Under the pieces are notes generated by a model. That model did no database searches. It was not told the origin of the DNA and saw only the letters and a list, made by a program, of their open reading frames with translations. DNA of 64,000 nucleotides from Galdieria partita (lineage: Eukaryota; Rhodophyta; Bangiophyceae; Galdieriales; Galdieriaceae): the NCBI GenBank assembly GCA_025991245.1, contig BQMJ01000073.1:92138-156137 (forward strand). Direction: 5' to 3'. Each line of letters begins with the position of its first letter. Positions within the stretch are counted from its first letter, which is position 1. Below are positions 1 to 10,478 of the stretch, one piece after another. Both the position numbers and the translations under genes were made by a program.

Positions 1-266
1 CCTGTGGCTGCCTGAGATAAGCCAAGATCCTCTACCGCTTTTTTCACAGAATCCTTGGTAAACCCGTACGCAGGAACATATTCGAGACTCTTTTGTAAAA
101 GTTGCAACTTTTTAGGATGCATAGACTCTACAACGATGAAATTCCCAACCCACGAAAAGTGTTAAATTGCATCTATGCTTTCTCTCTCCCTTAATTGTGA
201 CAGTTTACATAAAAATGTACCTATTCTTGATTCTGGCTTTCTCAGAAGTGACTGAGCATTATCCAT
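1..266 (-). CDS. COQ9: COQ9-like ubiquinone biosynthesis protein, 5' part only
   Basis: The gene runs off the left edge; only the N-terminal part is visible. The clear part is 1-127, reading leftwards, with an EYVPAYGFTKDSV...LGLSQAAT pattern. This resembles the start of the COQ9 domain (helix, 'P..G.T...I..A...LGLS'). COQ9 is a mitochondrial lipid-binding protein that helps COQ7 in ubiquinone synthesis. ATG at 120-122 is preceded by an in-frame stop, so translation could begin there. A better model has a first exon 266-221 (ATG at 264-266), a 93-nt intron 220-128 (GTAC...GTAG), and exon 2 from 127; it joins in frame and adds a short basic N-terminus. That intron is longer than most here, so exon 1 is uncertain. 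The family call rests on about 40 residues. Confidence 0.5.
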
Positions 267-544
267 AATTGTTCGCCATTGAATTACTTCTGCTTCTCCA
301 AAAACAGAGAAGTTGTTGTGAAATGCAAAGCATTGGCAAATCTCAATGAATACTAAATACAACTTATCTAAAAAACAATCCGATGGTTCAGGAGTCGACC
401 CAATGTATCCTAAACTACCAATCCAGAACAGTATAAATTTTGCAGATTGAAACAAAAATAAATTTCGAAGGAAATGAACCAACGATTTCCTCGTTTCCAA
501 ACGAAGCAAATGGAAACCAACTTGAAATTATACAGAGAATAAAA

Positions 545-1663
545 CTATTGAGAAACATCTCCTTGCTTTGCAAATGCGTATTTCACAATTCTTCCAATAA
601 CTACAGTCCCAGGTTGAAACTGCGCTTTCAGATTTCCCAATGCCCAGTCTTTCAACGTCCCAAAGTCTTCATGTTGATGACACATACCTGCATTGTATAT
701 TACTGCTACAAGAGTATCCGAAGATTTACCATTTTCTAATAATCTAATAACAACTCTATCAAAATGCACCACAAGAGATCATAAACTGCTCTACTTGCCT
801 CTGGGCAATTTCAGATAAAGTTCTCGTTCCCATGACGAAGACTAGTGTGTCCAATTTCGCTAATAACTTTTACTTATTTTAGAAGAGAAACTACTTTAGA
901 AAGGGTTTTTCAAAGTACCTTAAAGTCCAATTGTGACAAGTCATGACCAGTTGTTATAGTCAAACTTTTACTCCAATCTTTATGTGTCAGTGGTATCCCA
1001 GCTAATAAAGGGGCTGCAAGAGCACTTGAAATTCCAGGAATTAATCGATATCTACCACCAAAGTTCTTTATCGATTTCTTTATCCCAGTTCACAGTCATT
1101 ACGCTTTCAGCTTACTTTGATATACTCTATTTCGTCCGCCAATCTTCCAAAAATGCCAGGATCTCCTCCTTTCAAGCGAACAATATATTTTCCTCTACGA
1201 TAATAATATTCCAACAAGTCATGGATATCCTTACAGAACGATTCTAAGCCAAGGATGTCGATGAAATTCCAACAGGCAATACCTTCTGCAAAACTCTATT
1301 ATCATGGGAACTATGTATAGCTTTTCCTACTTCCACTTGCTCACATTGCTTATTGCATATTTTCAGAGTTTCCTTGTCGACAAGGTGGTCATAAAGTACT
1401 ACCTGTGCTTTCCTCAACTCCTTAACGGCTGCCCAAGTCAACCATTCTTTCCCACCAGGTCCCGCACCAACAAAAACAATCTGACCTTGTGTCTTTCTCT
1501 GACACAATATAATGCTTTTGTAGTTCCTTCTCCGACAGTTGCTATGTCGATAATATCGCAAGGCGATTACGAAAGAGCATCCACCTGAACTGAAGCAGCA
1601 CAATGAGTGCGAAAAACAGGAAAGATGTTGAAATGAGGAGCAGCTGGTAAAACCACAAAACAT
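545..1663 (-). CDS. Uroporphyrinogen-III C-methyltransferase (siroheme branch), plastid-targeted
   Basis: SUMT adds two methyl groups from SAM to uroporphyrinogen III, the first step towards siroheme for sulfite and nitrite reductases. Five exons can be joined: 1663-1283, 1229-1116, 1065-919, 866-799, 755-545 (306 aa). Family motifs follow in order: IVFVGAGPGG near residue 65, LYDHLV, VRLKGGDPGIFGR, PGISSALAAPLLAGIP, TTGHD, VMGTRTL and C-terminal GTLKDW...VVIGRIV. The first ~58 residues are rich in Ser, Cys and Arg and lack the family fold, which fits a transit peptide. Introns are 53, 50, 52 and 43 nt. Intron 4 (798-756) begins GCAAGT after AG and is the only join that keeps the frame, so it is a probable GC-AG intron. 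Transcribed away from membralin, with ~310 bp between start codons. Confidence 0.85.
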
Positions 1664-1970
1664 TAACAGAGCCTACAGAGTAATACTTCACTGTTTCTTT
1701 ATACGGAAAGATTTGCGCGCCTTTTCTACGTTGGCCTTGACGAGAAAAATGCTATGATACACCTTCAATTAGACAGAATCTCTCCTCTTTGGCGCATCAC
1801 GTTGAGTTGCTTATGAGCAGTAGTCTCGTGGAGATATATAGTGCCCTTAACGTTTTATATATATATTTTTTGAAAGAGTTTAGGATATCAAACTACTAAT
1901 TGTGACTCAGCGCCCTCTTAGGAGTTTCCCCTTGAGTTGGTTAACTTCGAGGTCGTCCAGTTCTGTGAAC

Positions 1971-3510
1971 ATGCTAGCTTCAACGCGAACACGAAGGAGA
2001 ACAGTGAACAGGCAAAGAATGCACTCTAGTGGTTTTTTCCCAGAACTGGACTCCCCTTTTGCACTTTGTCTGATGTGGTTTGCCAACTGGACGCGTTGCG
2101 TACGTCACTGGGTTTTTTCTTTATCTCGTCCCCAAGAAACGTTTTCTGCTCTTTTTCAACGATGTGTTGCAGCAGTACTGCAAAGTGTAGGAAGTAAATT
2201 GGAAATGATGGCTTTTATTCATGCAGTAGCTTCGTTGGCTATAGTTTGGACAATGCACATACACTTTGTTGCAAACAGCAGCTGTGAATCCGTTCTGGAA
2301 CCCTTATTAAAGAATTGCAGTGGAGCAGATGGAAGTATGGCGGATATATTACAGATTCAGGTGGTGGGTGAGTTGTTCAAGTCGAATTTTCACAGTGAAA
2401 ATATGAAACAGCCTATTTCGAAGTGCAGTTTTTGGAGCTATGAAGAAATGAGTGTTGCCTCAGTCTCCTCAGACTGGTTGAGTTTTCCAATAGCTAAAAA
2501 GGGAGTTTTTCAGGAATTTTTAGAAAGTATTCTTTTAAGACCGACAGTGCTTCGTTATTCATCAGAGAAAGGACTACTGCTTCTCACCCAGGAATCGTGG
2601 CCCAGTTATAATGTCACCTTTGCTACATTGGAGATAGATTTGAATCATCGTTGTTTCGGAAACTGGTTTATTCGAAAGATGGTTCTAGAAAGTTTTGTGG
2701 GATATGATACCATATTGGTGAACGCAGTAGCACAACACTTTGAGCATAGAGGTTACATTTTACATATGCTTAATGGACATCTCATTAACTTGGAAGTGTT
2801 ATTTGACGTTAACTTGAAAGGGGAGTCTTCGTGGTTTAAACGGAGGTAAGCTTGAATATATTTTATCGCATTGAGTGGCACCCAATGACAAGGTTAAGTT
2901 TTTCATGGGTTGCGAGAAAAGGCAATGTCTTGGTCACCTCGATATTTATTATGGGTATCACTGGAACGTTGGTGACTTTTGCGCTTCGAGAAGTTCGTTC
3001 TCGTGTTGTTAAACTTACCTTAGAATTACAGCAGCGAAGAAGCCATCACGTAAGTTTGATTCGTATCTTATGTGAAATGACCGTATGAATGGTTTCCCTT
3101 AGACCTCCATTGCTGGCTTATTAATAAGATATTCTGTCGAAGGAGCAGTATTTGTTCCCATTATTACCGGAATATTGTTCTTTTTACTCGAGTTCTTTGA
3201 TGATTATTTAGTTGCCTTTTTGGTAATATATATCATTCAGGGTCTTCCTAAGCTGATGTTGTATTTTTAGGTTCTTGTTCTTGCATGGGTCTGTGAGCTA
3301 TTTTGTCTTATCAGTCGTCGTCATTGGGTTTCACGTTATTACTTACCTCGACTATTCTTTGTGTATTTCTTAGCCTTTCATATTTACTTTTTTTCATTTC
3401 CTTGTGGTTTTTCAAAGGAAGCTCTTTATGTTTGTGCAGCTTTTATGCAACATGCAGTTATAGTTGCATGGAATCGTTGGGAAGGCCCTTTTTTAAGAGA
3501 AAATGTTTGA
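1971..3510 (+). CDS. Membralin (TMEM259 family), multipass ER membrane protein
   Basis: Exons 1971-2845, 2893-3049, 3103-3222, 3271-3510 join in frame to 463 aa; introns are 47, 53 and 48 nt with GTAAGC/GTAAGT/GTAATA donors. Family landmarks seen: a lumenal region ending ...HRCFGNWF...ESFVGYDTIL, then membrane helices, the acidic LLEFFDDY segment, RRHWVSRYY, and FMQHAVI...WNRWE near the C-terminus. These line up with the conserved membralin core. In animals and plants membralin works in ER-associated degradation; the role here is by homology. The first ATG of the open frame is 1971; the frame is open upstream to 1902 without another ATG. The protein stops shortly after the last conserved helix, so it lacks the long tail seen in animals. 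Confidence 0.85.
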
Positions 3511-3658
3511 ATGTTAACATTGTGTAAATAGCCACTTAAGTATCCCTATTGGCAAGTCTTTGTTTTAGATGTTGGATAATATCCTTTTAGTCAACTTTAT
3601 TTTAAAAAAGCAAGTTTTCTTTATTTTGCCTTGTAGACTTTATTGGCAGCCAAGGCAT

Positions 3659-4071
3659 ATGACTAGTACTCTTAGACACGCGTTTTATTGTGTCTCACAG
3701 CCACAACGGTCGTTATTAACTGAAGAGTTTTATCTTTCCGTTGGAAGAGAGCCGAGGTTTCAAAGCCGGAAACCTGGTGACCTTATATATCCAGTGGAGG
3801 ATTTTCGACTTTCTAGAAAATCTGTAGGTTTTGACACAAAGTTTTAAAGAGGAACTGAACTGTACTTTTGAAGCTGATGAGTGAATCCCTTAGTTATCGG
3901 CTTTGGTTTCGTTTGAAAGATCTTTGGAATATATCGTTCCATACTATTTTTTATGGTGTTGTCGAGAAATATTGGAGAACTAGACCTATACTTTATCCCA
4001 CCAAACCATCTTATGTCTACTCCTTTAAGGAATGGGAACAAACTAGTCGTACATATTACATCAACTGGTAG
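3659..4071 (+). CDS. Small conserved-looking protein, function unknown
   Basis: Two exons, 3659-3823 and 3874-4071, flank a 50-nt intron (GTAGG...GAAG) and give 120 aa rich in Arg, Tyr and Trp. The N-terminus (MTSTLRHAF...) could be a mitochondrial presequence. The second exon is aromatic-rich (SLSYRLWFRLKDLW, VVEKYWRTRP, SFKEWEQ). The style resembles small accessory subunits of mitochondrial complexes, but I do not recognise the family. It lies 148 bp downstream of membralin on the same strand and could in principle belong to its transcript, although membralin has a stop at 3508-3510. Its 3' end is convergent with the methyltransferase gene ending at 4226. Confidence 0.5.
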
Positions 4072-4225
4072 GTTTGTTAAATAAGCACAATTAGAAGGAA
4101 TGGAATCAGTACAATCTTTTACTAGTTTTGGAGAGAAACGATATCTTGGACACATACGCAAGATGTGATAGTATTTCAAAGTTGTTTATAGTTACTTTAT
4201 GGGAAGTTGATCAGCAATTGTGTCA

Positions 4226-5013
4226 TTACCAATCCATTTTTTGATATATTCGTATGATTATATCTTCAGATTGTATTTCCGGATGTAGCCATTCTTTGGG
4301 TACTGTATGATAATGAAAATAAGGTTGCATAGTTCTTTCCCATGTTTTGGTTACCTATTCCTTATATTTGTATCTATACTTCATGTGTGCAATGAGACCT
4401 TGTCCTTTACCTCTGGTCGATGATTGTCTTGTGCAAACAATATTTTGGTTTCCAAATGACAGAGTTTACAAAGTGTTGTTACTAGAGGTTGCACTGCTTC
4501 CATCCGATATACGAGATCCGAACACACCACCACCTAAGAAAGTGAACGTTTTCAGATTATCGAAAGAGGTATACATACCTCAGTGTTTTGTAGTCTGGGT
4601 TGTTGCAATACCATTTCGTCTCCCCAATGTATCGGAATAACTTGAATGTCTCTGTTTCCCAGCAAATGTTTATTCTTAGCAATGTTTCCTTGTAACAAGG
4701 TCATTGTGGAGTCAAGGTCAGATAGTGTAGTTTGTCGTGCACCAAGAAGAGAAATGAGGATCCCTAATAACCCGATTCCACTTCCAAGTTCCACCACTCT
4801 TTTATCTTTTATCCATTCAGGCTTATTCAAAACGAGTTGAGCCAATACCAGAGAAGAGTCCCACAAGGTACAACCTGTATCACCTGGGTCTTTAGAAGTT
4901 TTGCTAGTAAAAGGTGCTTGATCCAATGTAAGCAAGTCACCTTGTGGTAACTGAAACTGATACTGTTGTTGAAACCTTTGCTTCCAACTTTGTTGACTCG
5001 GTCTCCAACTCAT
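4226..5013 (-). CDS. METTL21-type protein-lysine methyltransferase (Methyltransf_16)
   Basis: Exons 5013-4579, 4533-4411 and 4354-4226, with introns of 45 and 56 nt, give 228 aa. Family signatures: DTGCTLWDSSLVLAQ (the 'tG...W.as..La' entry motif), SAM motif I VVELGSGIGLLGI, acidic loop LSDLDS, IHWGDE, and post-motif VVVCSDLVYR. These fit the seven-beta-strand METTL21/EEF-KMT family that methylates lysines in chaperones, translation factors and other proteins; the substrate cannot be told. The frame is open upstream to 5034, but 5013 is the first ATG. It shares a 62-bp gap with the divergently transcribed cytochrome oxidase subunit gene, so a bidirectional promoter is likely. Confidence 0.8.
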
Positions 5014-5075
5014 CGATTCAGGCTTTGCATTCAACGGCCTTTTCCCATTGTTTCAAAGCGTTGCTCAACACCCGA

Positions 5076-5328
5076 ATGGCCAAAGTGAACCCCGTGTCGT
5101 CCGCTCCCAAACTAAGTGTAACAAGAGAGATAAGTATTGGAATAGGTATTGGTGTTGCGGTAAGTTTCTTGCAAGGTGTCCCTACCATAAGGAGAGGGAT
5201 AACCTTTTGGAACCTTTGCTGACTCTGTGGAGTTTGCTATGTTGTTTCGTAAGTGGCACCTCGGCTACAAAGAAGCCGTAGACAAGTATTACCGCGAGTT
5301 GGAGCAACAAGAACAGTCGTCGTCGTGA
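5076..5328 (+). CDS. Cytochrome c oxidase subunit 5C/6C-like small protein
   Basis: Exon 1 (5076-5159) and exon 2 (5233-5328) are separated by a 73-nt intron (GTAAGT...TGGAG) and encode 59 aa. The layout matches plant COX5C and animal COX6C: a short N-terminus, then VTREISIGIGIGVA running into one membrane helix, then a basic region (FRKWHLGYKEAV) and a charged tail with YYRELE. These proteins are single-span accessory subunits of mitochondrial complex IV. The match is by pattern (K/R-E-I-x-I-G-I-x-x-G, basic segment after the helix). It is too short for the usual ORF filters and only appears after splicing. Head-to-head with the methyltransferase start at 5013. Confidence 0.7.
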
Positions 5329-5554
5329 TGATTGTCAACTTTGTAAGGAGTGAAATAAAGTAACCGCTTCAAGTTGCGTTTTTTTATCCTTTGACTTAGG
5401 TTGCCCAGCAAATAGTGTTTGATAAAACAACACACTTTCAACTTTATATCACAAGAAAGTTCGTATTTCAAGCAAACGGTCACTAGTAGTTGCTTTGTAA
5501 ATATGAAAGAAGAACGTTCACAGAACTTGAGGGTTTTCCTTTTAGCTTTCTCAA

Positions 5555-5562
5555 ACACACAT

Positions 5563-5597
<35 letters not shown>
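5555..5597. repeat. Compound CA/TA microsatellite
   Basis: A run of CA dinucleotides passes directly into a run of TA dinucleotides. It lies in the 614-bp gap between the COX5C-like gene and the MFS transporter. The rest of that gap (5329-5942) holds no convincing gene; the antisense ORF over 5289-5576 is built on this repeat. Confidence 0.9.
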
Positions 5598-5942
5598 CTT
5601 TGGCTAGAGTTATTGAGATCTCTCTTTATCCACACAACGTTGTTTCTACACAGGTCTGTTACAAGAATAGATCAACTCTTGGAAAAAAAAGTTCCACCCG
5701 TCTTATAGGTTTTCTAGAAACTTTTCCCATGGTATTCCAATCCTGTACATGCGACTGTCCTACTGAAGGGCCAAACGAGTTGCCTATCCCAAGGCCAATC
5801 GGTTGAATAGACATTCCCATGCAAAGAGAGTACATTCAGGTTGTCCAAGTGACTCATTCACTGTGGTCGGCCCTTAAATAGAAAACGCCCGTCACTCGAA
5901 GCACTTTTGTGGATTGGTCGTTGTGGGTAGGTTGTATTGGTT

Positions 5943-7889
5943 ATGGCAGACCCTATTGTGGATATAGCTCCTGATCAAATTTATAGAACTTCTCAAGAGT
6001 TTGAAAACTCACAACCAGAAGATGGAAAACAACAGTTGGACAAGTCGTATTTGAGGTTCAACGCTATTGGCACAGCACTTGGGTTCTTAGTGAACGGTTA
6101 TATGTACCAAGTGGGCGCTATCTTGTTGACTCTTTACACTGATGTCTATCATACAGTGAATGATAGCTCATTCTTGCAGTCTGCTTTGTCAACTAGCGTC
6201 CTATATGGTGTCTTGTTTGGTTTGATTATATTTGGTTTTATTGCCGATATCGTGGGAAGAAAAGCGGGTCTTATTATGTGCTCTTCATTGGTTATCCTCG
6301 GTTCTGTAATTTCTGTCGCCGCCAACGGAGCAACTACAGACGGAATGTTTTGGATGATTATTATTGGTCGAGCAGTAGTCGGACTGGGAATGGGCGGTGA
6401 ATATACTTGTAACGTTCCTAATGTTATGGAAGATAGTGAAGATGTCAGTAGGAAGAATCGTGGACGCCGTGTATCGTTGCTGGTCATGTTTATGGAAGTT
6501 GTTGGTAATAATACTCCGAGTGTTTTGCAGTTGATCTTGGTTGCTGCTGCTTGTCGCAATGTCTATATAGATACGGCTGCGAAGACAGGAGTAGTATTGC
6601 CGAATTGTCATCCTCAAGTAGTATGGAGACTTTCTTATGGATTAGGTCTGATTCCTTGTGTTATTGTTCTTGCTATTCGAGTTCGAATGCGAGACTCTGC
6701 CATGTTTGAAGCTGATGCAAAATTGAGAAAGAAATCTTATGATTTATTGGATCTATATGTTATACTTCGCCATTTCTCATCCAGAATGATGGGTACTGTA
6801 TTTATGTGGTTCTTTATTGATTGGATCAATTACAGTCAAGGAAACTTTGGAGGTGTTATTTTATCAAGTATTATTGGTGCTTCTTTATTTAAGATTGCTT
6901 GGATTGGACTTTCTCAAGGTGTTGTCTTGCAAACTGGACCACTTATCTCATCTTTGGTTGTGGATCGTTTAGGCAGAAGACGTACCGAAATGTTGGGTTG
7001 GTTTTGGTTGGCGTCCACTCAGTTGATTACAGCTGGAGTTTATTTGAAACTTGCCAAACATGCAGTTGGATATGTTATATGGACGACTTTTGTGTTCATA
7101 TTCCAATACTTTGTATTTATTCCCGTTTATTTGGTGCCTGCTGAAGTATATCCCACTCGAATCCGAGCTACTATGTATGGTTGGTCTTCGGCTATGGGAA
7201 AAGTGGGAGGAATTGTAGGAACTACTGTGTTTCCATATATGTGGCGAGGTTTCTCTCCTGATCACTCGGAGATTGGATACGGTGGATTGATTGGTTTGCG
7301 TCGTGTTCAATGGTTTTATGCAGGTTTAGAGTATCTTGGCTTTATTTTAGCTGTCTTATTTGTTCCTGAGTATTCCAATGTGGGTCTTCGTGGAGAAGAT
7401 AAGCGCTATTTGGAACTGAGGACTCGTTATGCAGCTCGTTTGGCTAAGAAATATGGAGTACTTCCTGCCCATGCCGATGATCAAGAAGCAACTCGTCTAG
7501 GTCGATATTCTGTTTGGAACTTGATTGGACGTAAATTGAGTGGCACTCGTGAAAGCTATGAACAAGCCAAGATGGAATATATTCGCATGTTGTTGTCTCG
7601 TTGCTCACTTGAAACAAGTGAACAAGTAGATTACTATGCAAATGCTCCTATTTATTATGATGATCGTACTTTGATCTCTCATTGGTATAGAAGATGGACG
7701 ATGGGTAAAGAAGCAGCGGAAGAATATATTCGTCAGGCTCGTAGCTTGGGTGAAAGTGAAGACCATCAAGTTTCTCAAGATAGCGGAGATTCTGTTGCGG
7801 ACCCATTGAAGGATGAAACTGCTAAAGAGCAAGCTACAACGGGAGCTATTTCTTCTCATACCTTGTTAGATGATAGCCACAAGCCTTGA
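5943..7889 (+). CDS. MFS transporter, phosphate:H+ symporter-like
   Basis: Single exon, 648 aa. About 12 membrane helices lie in residues ~45-480, then a hydrophilic C-terminal tail of ~165 residues. MFS signatures: FGFIADIVGRKAG between helices 2 and 3, GRAVVGLGMGGEYT in helix 4, the repeat-half signature VVDRLGRRRTE, and PAEVYPTRIRATMYG before helix 11. The order and the 'G.GGEY' and 'P.E.YPTR.R' variants resemble the PHS (phosphate) and sugar/organophosphate branches. The frame is open six bases upstream, but ATG 5943 is the first. Substrate is unknown, and the long charged tail could be regulatory. Codon use and compactness match the neighbouring housekeeping genes. Confidence 0.8.
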   Translation: MADPIVDIAPDQIYRTSQEFENSQPEDGKQQLDKSYLRFNAIGTALGFLVNGYMYQVGAILLTLYTDVYHTVNDSSFLQSALSTSVLYGVLFGLIIFGFIADIVGRKAGLIMCSSLVILGSVISVAANGATTDGMFWMIIIGRAVVGLGMGGEYTCNVPNVMEDSEDVSRKNRGRRVSLLVMFMEVVGNNTPSVLQLILVAAACRNVYIDTAAKTGVVLPNCHPQVVWRLSYGLGLIPCVIVLAIRVRMRDSAMFEADAKLRKKSYDLLDLYVILRHFSSRMMGTVFMWFFIDWINYSQGNFGGVILSSIIGASLFKIAWIGLSQGVVLQTGPLISSLVVDRLGRRRTEMLGWFWLASTQLITAGVYLKLAKHAVGYVIWTTFVFIFQYFVFIPVYLVPAEVYPTRIRATMYGWSSAMGKVGGIVGTTVFPYMWRGFSPDHSEIGYGGLIGLRRVQWFYAGLEYLGFILAVLFVPEYSNVGLRGEDKRYLELRTRYAARLAKKYGVLPAHADDQEATRLGRYSVWNLIGRKLSGTRESYEQAKMEYIRMLLSRCSLETSEQVDYYANAPIYYDDRTLISHWYRRWTMGKEAAEEYIRQARSLGESEDHQVSQDSGDSVADPLKDETAKEQATTGAISSHTLLDDSHKP

Positions 7890-8006
7890 TATTATTATTG
7901 TGATGATTGTGTGGAGTGTTGTTTGCTTGAAAATAAAATGATTGGATCTACAACCCCATAGGATGAAGGATCCTCATCTTTTGGGTCAACGTGGGAAAAG
8001 CATTGG

Positions 8007-9266
8007 ATGAAGTTACTATTCCAGTCTACTTGGTTACTTAATCATCCTAGTGTACGTCGCAAAACAACCCGTACAAGCTGCTATCCTTTTGTTGCTTGTA
8101 CGAGTTTTACTTATTCACCTACTCCAACACAGTTGACCAAAAGACTTGAAAACTATCTACTGCAAGCTCAAGTACCTACCGGTGACCAACTTTCTTTTGT
8201 ACAAAGAGCCCATCGTTACAGCCAACAACAAGCGATACCTAGTAACTGTGAACAAGTATTGGTGGAATGGTATCATTCTTATTTACAAGCTGTTTCGTTG
8301 GCTGGTATAAAGATGGACCCTCTTTTATTCACAGAGACCATGTTTCAAGTGTTGTTGGAATTGGTGCGTCGCTGTTGCCAACAAAAGTACCCATTCGAGC
8401 CTTTTCATCAAAGTATTCGAAAGCCTTTTGATTATCTGGAGTTTGGGATGGATTTCGCTCGACCTATAGTCGATGTCGACAAGTCCATAGTGTTGGGAGA
8501 AGAATATATCGCCGATAGCATACCGCAACAGTTGGAAAGAGGAGAGAATGTTGTGTTCTTTTCGAATCATCAAAGTGAAGGTGACCCTCACGCTATTCAT
8601 GTCTTATTGGAAGAAAAACTTGGAAAAGGAAAGTTGGCAGAGAATATGATATTCATGGCAGGTGATCGAGTAAGAGATGATCCCGTAGCGATGCCTTTTT
8701 CTATGGGAAGAAACTTATTAACTGTATACTCTAAAAGACATATCAATGACTTTCCTGAAACCAAAGCAGAGAAACTGATACATAATAGAAAGACCATAGC
8801 AGTAAGTAGAGTTGTATAAAACGGAATACAAAACATATATATATGTGTGTGTGTATAGAAAATGCAACAATTGTTAGAACAAGGAGGAAATATAATTTGG
8901 TTTGCGCCGAGTGGTGGAAGAGATAGAAGAGACTCTCACTCAGGTCTCGTCAAAGTGGCCGATTTTGTTCCAGAATCATTAGAATTGATGCGTTTTGTAG
9001 CTTCTCAAGTCAATCGTAGCGTCCATTTCTATCCAATGGCTTTAAGAACTTGGGATTTATTGCCACCGCCTGATCATATTCAAGTTGCTTTGGGAGAAAA
9101 GAGATATGTTCGTTATGTTCCAGTAGGTATGGCTGTAGGTCAAGAATGGATAGCACACAAAGCATCCAGCGGTATTGGAAAAGAACAAATTCGTCAAGAA
9201 AGAGCGTCCCTTCTTCATAACCAAGTAAAGGAATTGTACGAACAACTCGGTGGATTGGAACAATAA
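8007..9266 (+). CDS. ATS1: Plastid glycerol-3-phosphate acyltransferase (ATS1 type)
   Basis: Exon 1 (8007-8801) and exon 2 (8859-9266) join in frame across a 57-nt intron to 400 aa. The soluble plastid GPAT makes lysophosphatidic acid from glycerol-3-phosphate and acyl-ACP. Landmarks: the catalytic H-x4-D box as NHQSEGDP, FMAGDRVRDDP, PFSMGRNLLTVYSKRH, IIWFAPSGGRDR, and FYPMAL further on. The N-terminal ~35 residues are Ser/Thr/Arg-rich and fit a transit peptide. The intron contains a TA/TG microsatellite (about 8837-8855). The stop lies only 6 bp from the stop of the opposite-strand NAT9 gene, so the 3' UTRs must overlap. Confidence 0.9.
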
Positions 9267-9272
9267 AATACA

Positions 9273-9896
9273 CTATTCATACTCTTCTTTCTCATCGGTG
9301 CTATCTGTCCATATCCAATCCTTACAAAGAGGATACCAATCTCGCTTCCAACTACTATAACGGACTGGAACGTGAACAACGCCAGTCTTTCTCAAATGAA
9401 CTTCAGAAAACACGGGTACGCGACGAAATATTTCAAAACCTAACCGTCTTTGAAACAATTCCATCGAAGCAACGTTGTGGGTGGATATTTTAGCAATAAA
9501 AGTATTCAAACTGAGGAATTGATGGGCAAACAATAACAACAACTGCACTGCTTCGGTGGCCAACCCTAGACGACGATAGCTACTCTCCGCTATCATTACT
9601 TCCACTTCAGCTGCGTCGCTATCATCATCTTGAAGAAGAAATAAATTGACATCGCCTACAACGCGTTGGGGTTGTTGTTGTTGTACGTAAATGATGATGA
9701 AACTACACTTGTGAGGGTCCAGTCTCCAAGATATTTGGTTTTCATATTCTTCTTGTAAAGAAAGTGGCTCCGTTGCAGTTTGTTCTAACAAGGTTTTATT
9801 TTGCATCCATGAGTGATAAAGAGGTACAAACTCTCTTTCATAAGGCACCAACAATACTTGTCTTCCCAATACACACAAATCTTCATTGGCTTTCAT
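9273..9896 (-). CDS. NAT9: N-acetyltransferase 9 (GNAT family)
   Basis: Single exon, 207 aa, the usual length of NAT9. Recognisable blocks: QVLLVPYEREFVPLYHSWM at the N-terminus, ATEPLSLQEEYENQ, SWRLDPHKCSFII, VVGDVNLFL, VEVMIAESSYRRLGLATEAV (acetyl-CoA-binding R-x2-G-x-A type loop), AKIS..N..S..LFQ and FEIFRRVPVFSEV. The animal homologue has been linked to tubulin; the activity here is by homology. The start is ATG 9896, since the upstream extension to 9905 lacks an ATG. It is tail-to-tail with GPAT (6 bp) and has another open frame just upstream (9907-10263). Confidence 0.85.
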   Translation of the reverse strand: MKANEDLCVLGRQVLLVPYEREFVPLYHSWMQNKTLLEQTATEPLSLQEEYENQISWRLDPHKCSFIIIYVQQQQPQRVVGDVNLFLLQDDDSDAAEVEVMIAESSYRRLGLATEAVQLLLLFAHQFLSLNTFIAKISTHNVASMELFQRRLGFEIFRRVPVFSEVHLRKTGVVHVPVRYSSWKRDWYPLCKDWIWTDSTDEKEEYE

Positions 9897-9906
9897 CAAT
9901 AACAAG

Positions 9907-10263
9907 TCATTTGAGAGTTATGTCCATCTTTGCAAGAATCCTTTCAACGTTTTGCTTTGTTTCTCCTTTGCTTTTTCTCGCCAATGGATTCCCAAGGTTT
10001 GAAGAAACAGGGGTGTCTGATTTGGCTGATTGCTTTTGATTGGAAGGTGCTTGTTGGAATACTAGTTGACCACGACGTAGCTTTTGGCAAGGATTCACCG
10101 TCCAACTTGGAAGGATGCAAGTCATACTATTTTCCTTTTTTGGGATATTTTTGGGTGAATATATCGAAGACGACGACGTGAATAGGACGCTGCGTTTGTT
10201 CAATGGAATCGATTGGATATGTATGGAAAGATGTTGTATTCTGAAACCAAACCACACGAACAT
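9907..10263 (-). CDS. Possible small protein upstream of NAT9, unrecognised
   Basis: An open frame of 118 codons from ATG 10263 ends 10 bp before the NAT9 start codon. An internal ATG would give a 72-residue basic product (MTCILPSWTVNP...RILAKMDITLK). I see no motif, signal or membrane segment. It could be a small gene, an upstream ORF in the NAT9 leader, or chance. The even composition and tight spacing on the same strand are the only arguments for it. Confidence 0.25.
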   Translation of the reverse strand: MFVWFGFRIQHLSIHIQSIPLNKRSVLFTSSSSIYSPKNIPKKENSMTCILPSWTVNPCQKLRRGQLVFQQAPSNQKQSAKSDTPVSSNLGNPLARKSKGETKQNVERILAKMDITLK

Positions 10264-10478
10264 ATCTGTTTTTATATATATTTATATATATACATATATG
10301 CATATAGTTACACATATACATATATATATCTAGATAGAGAAGAGTTGCGTAGTCATATCAACGTCTCGGAGAAAGAAAGAGAGAAGACACACAAACACAG
10401 CCTTTTCTTCTCCTTACACACAAACACACTCACCCACACAAAGTATAATGTTCTTCTCATGAGAGAGAAATATTTCAG
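10264..10478. repeat. AT and CA simple-sequence tract between genes
   Basis: 10264-10330 is dominated by TATA/CATA repeats and 10385-10440 by ACACA-type repeats. No gene is seen. It separates the bHLH gene's 3' end (10479) from the small ORF upstream of NAT9. Confidence 0.8.

Noticed and set aside
5289-5576. Minus-strand ORF beginning with Cys-Val repeats
   Set aside because: Its start is the CA microsatellite read on the other strand, and it covers the COX5C-like gene's end.
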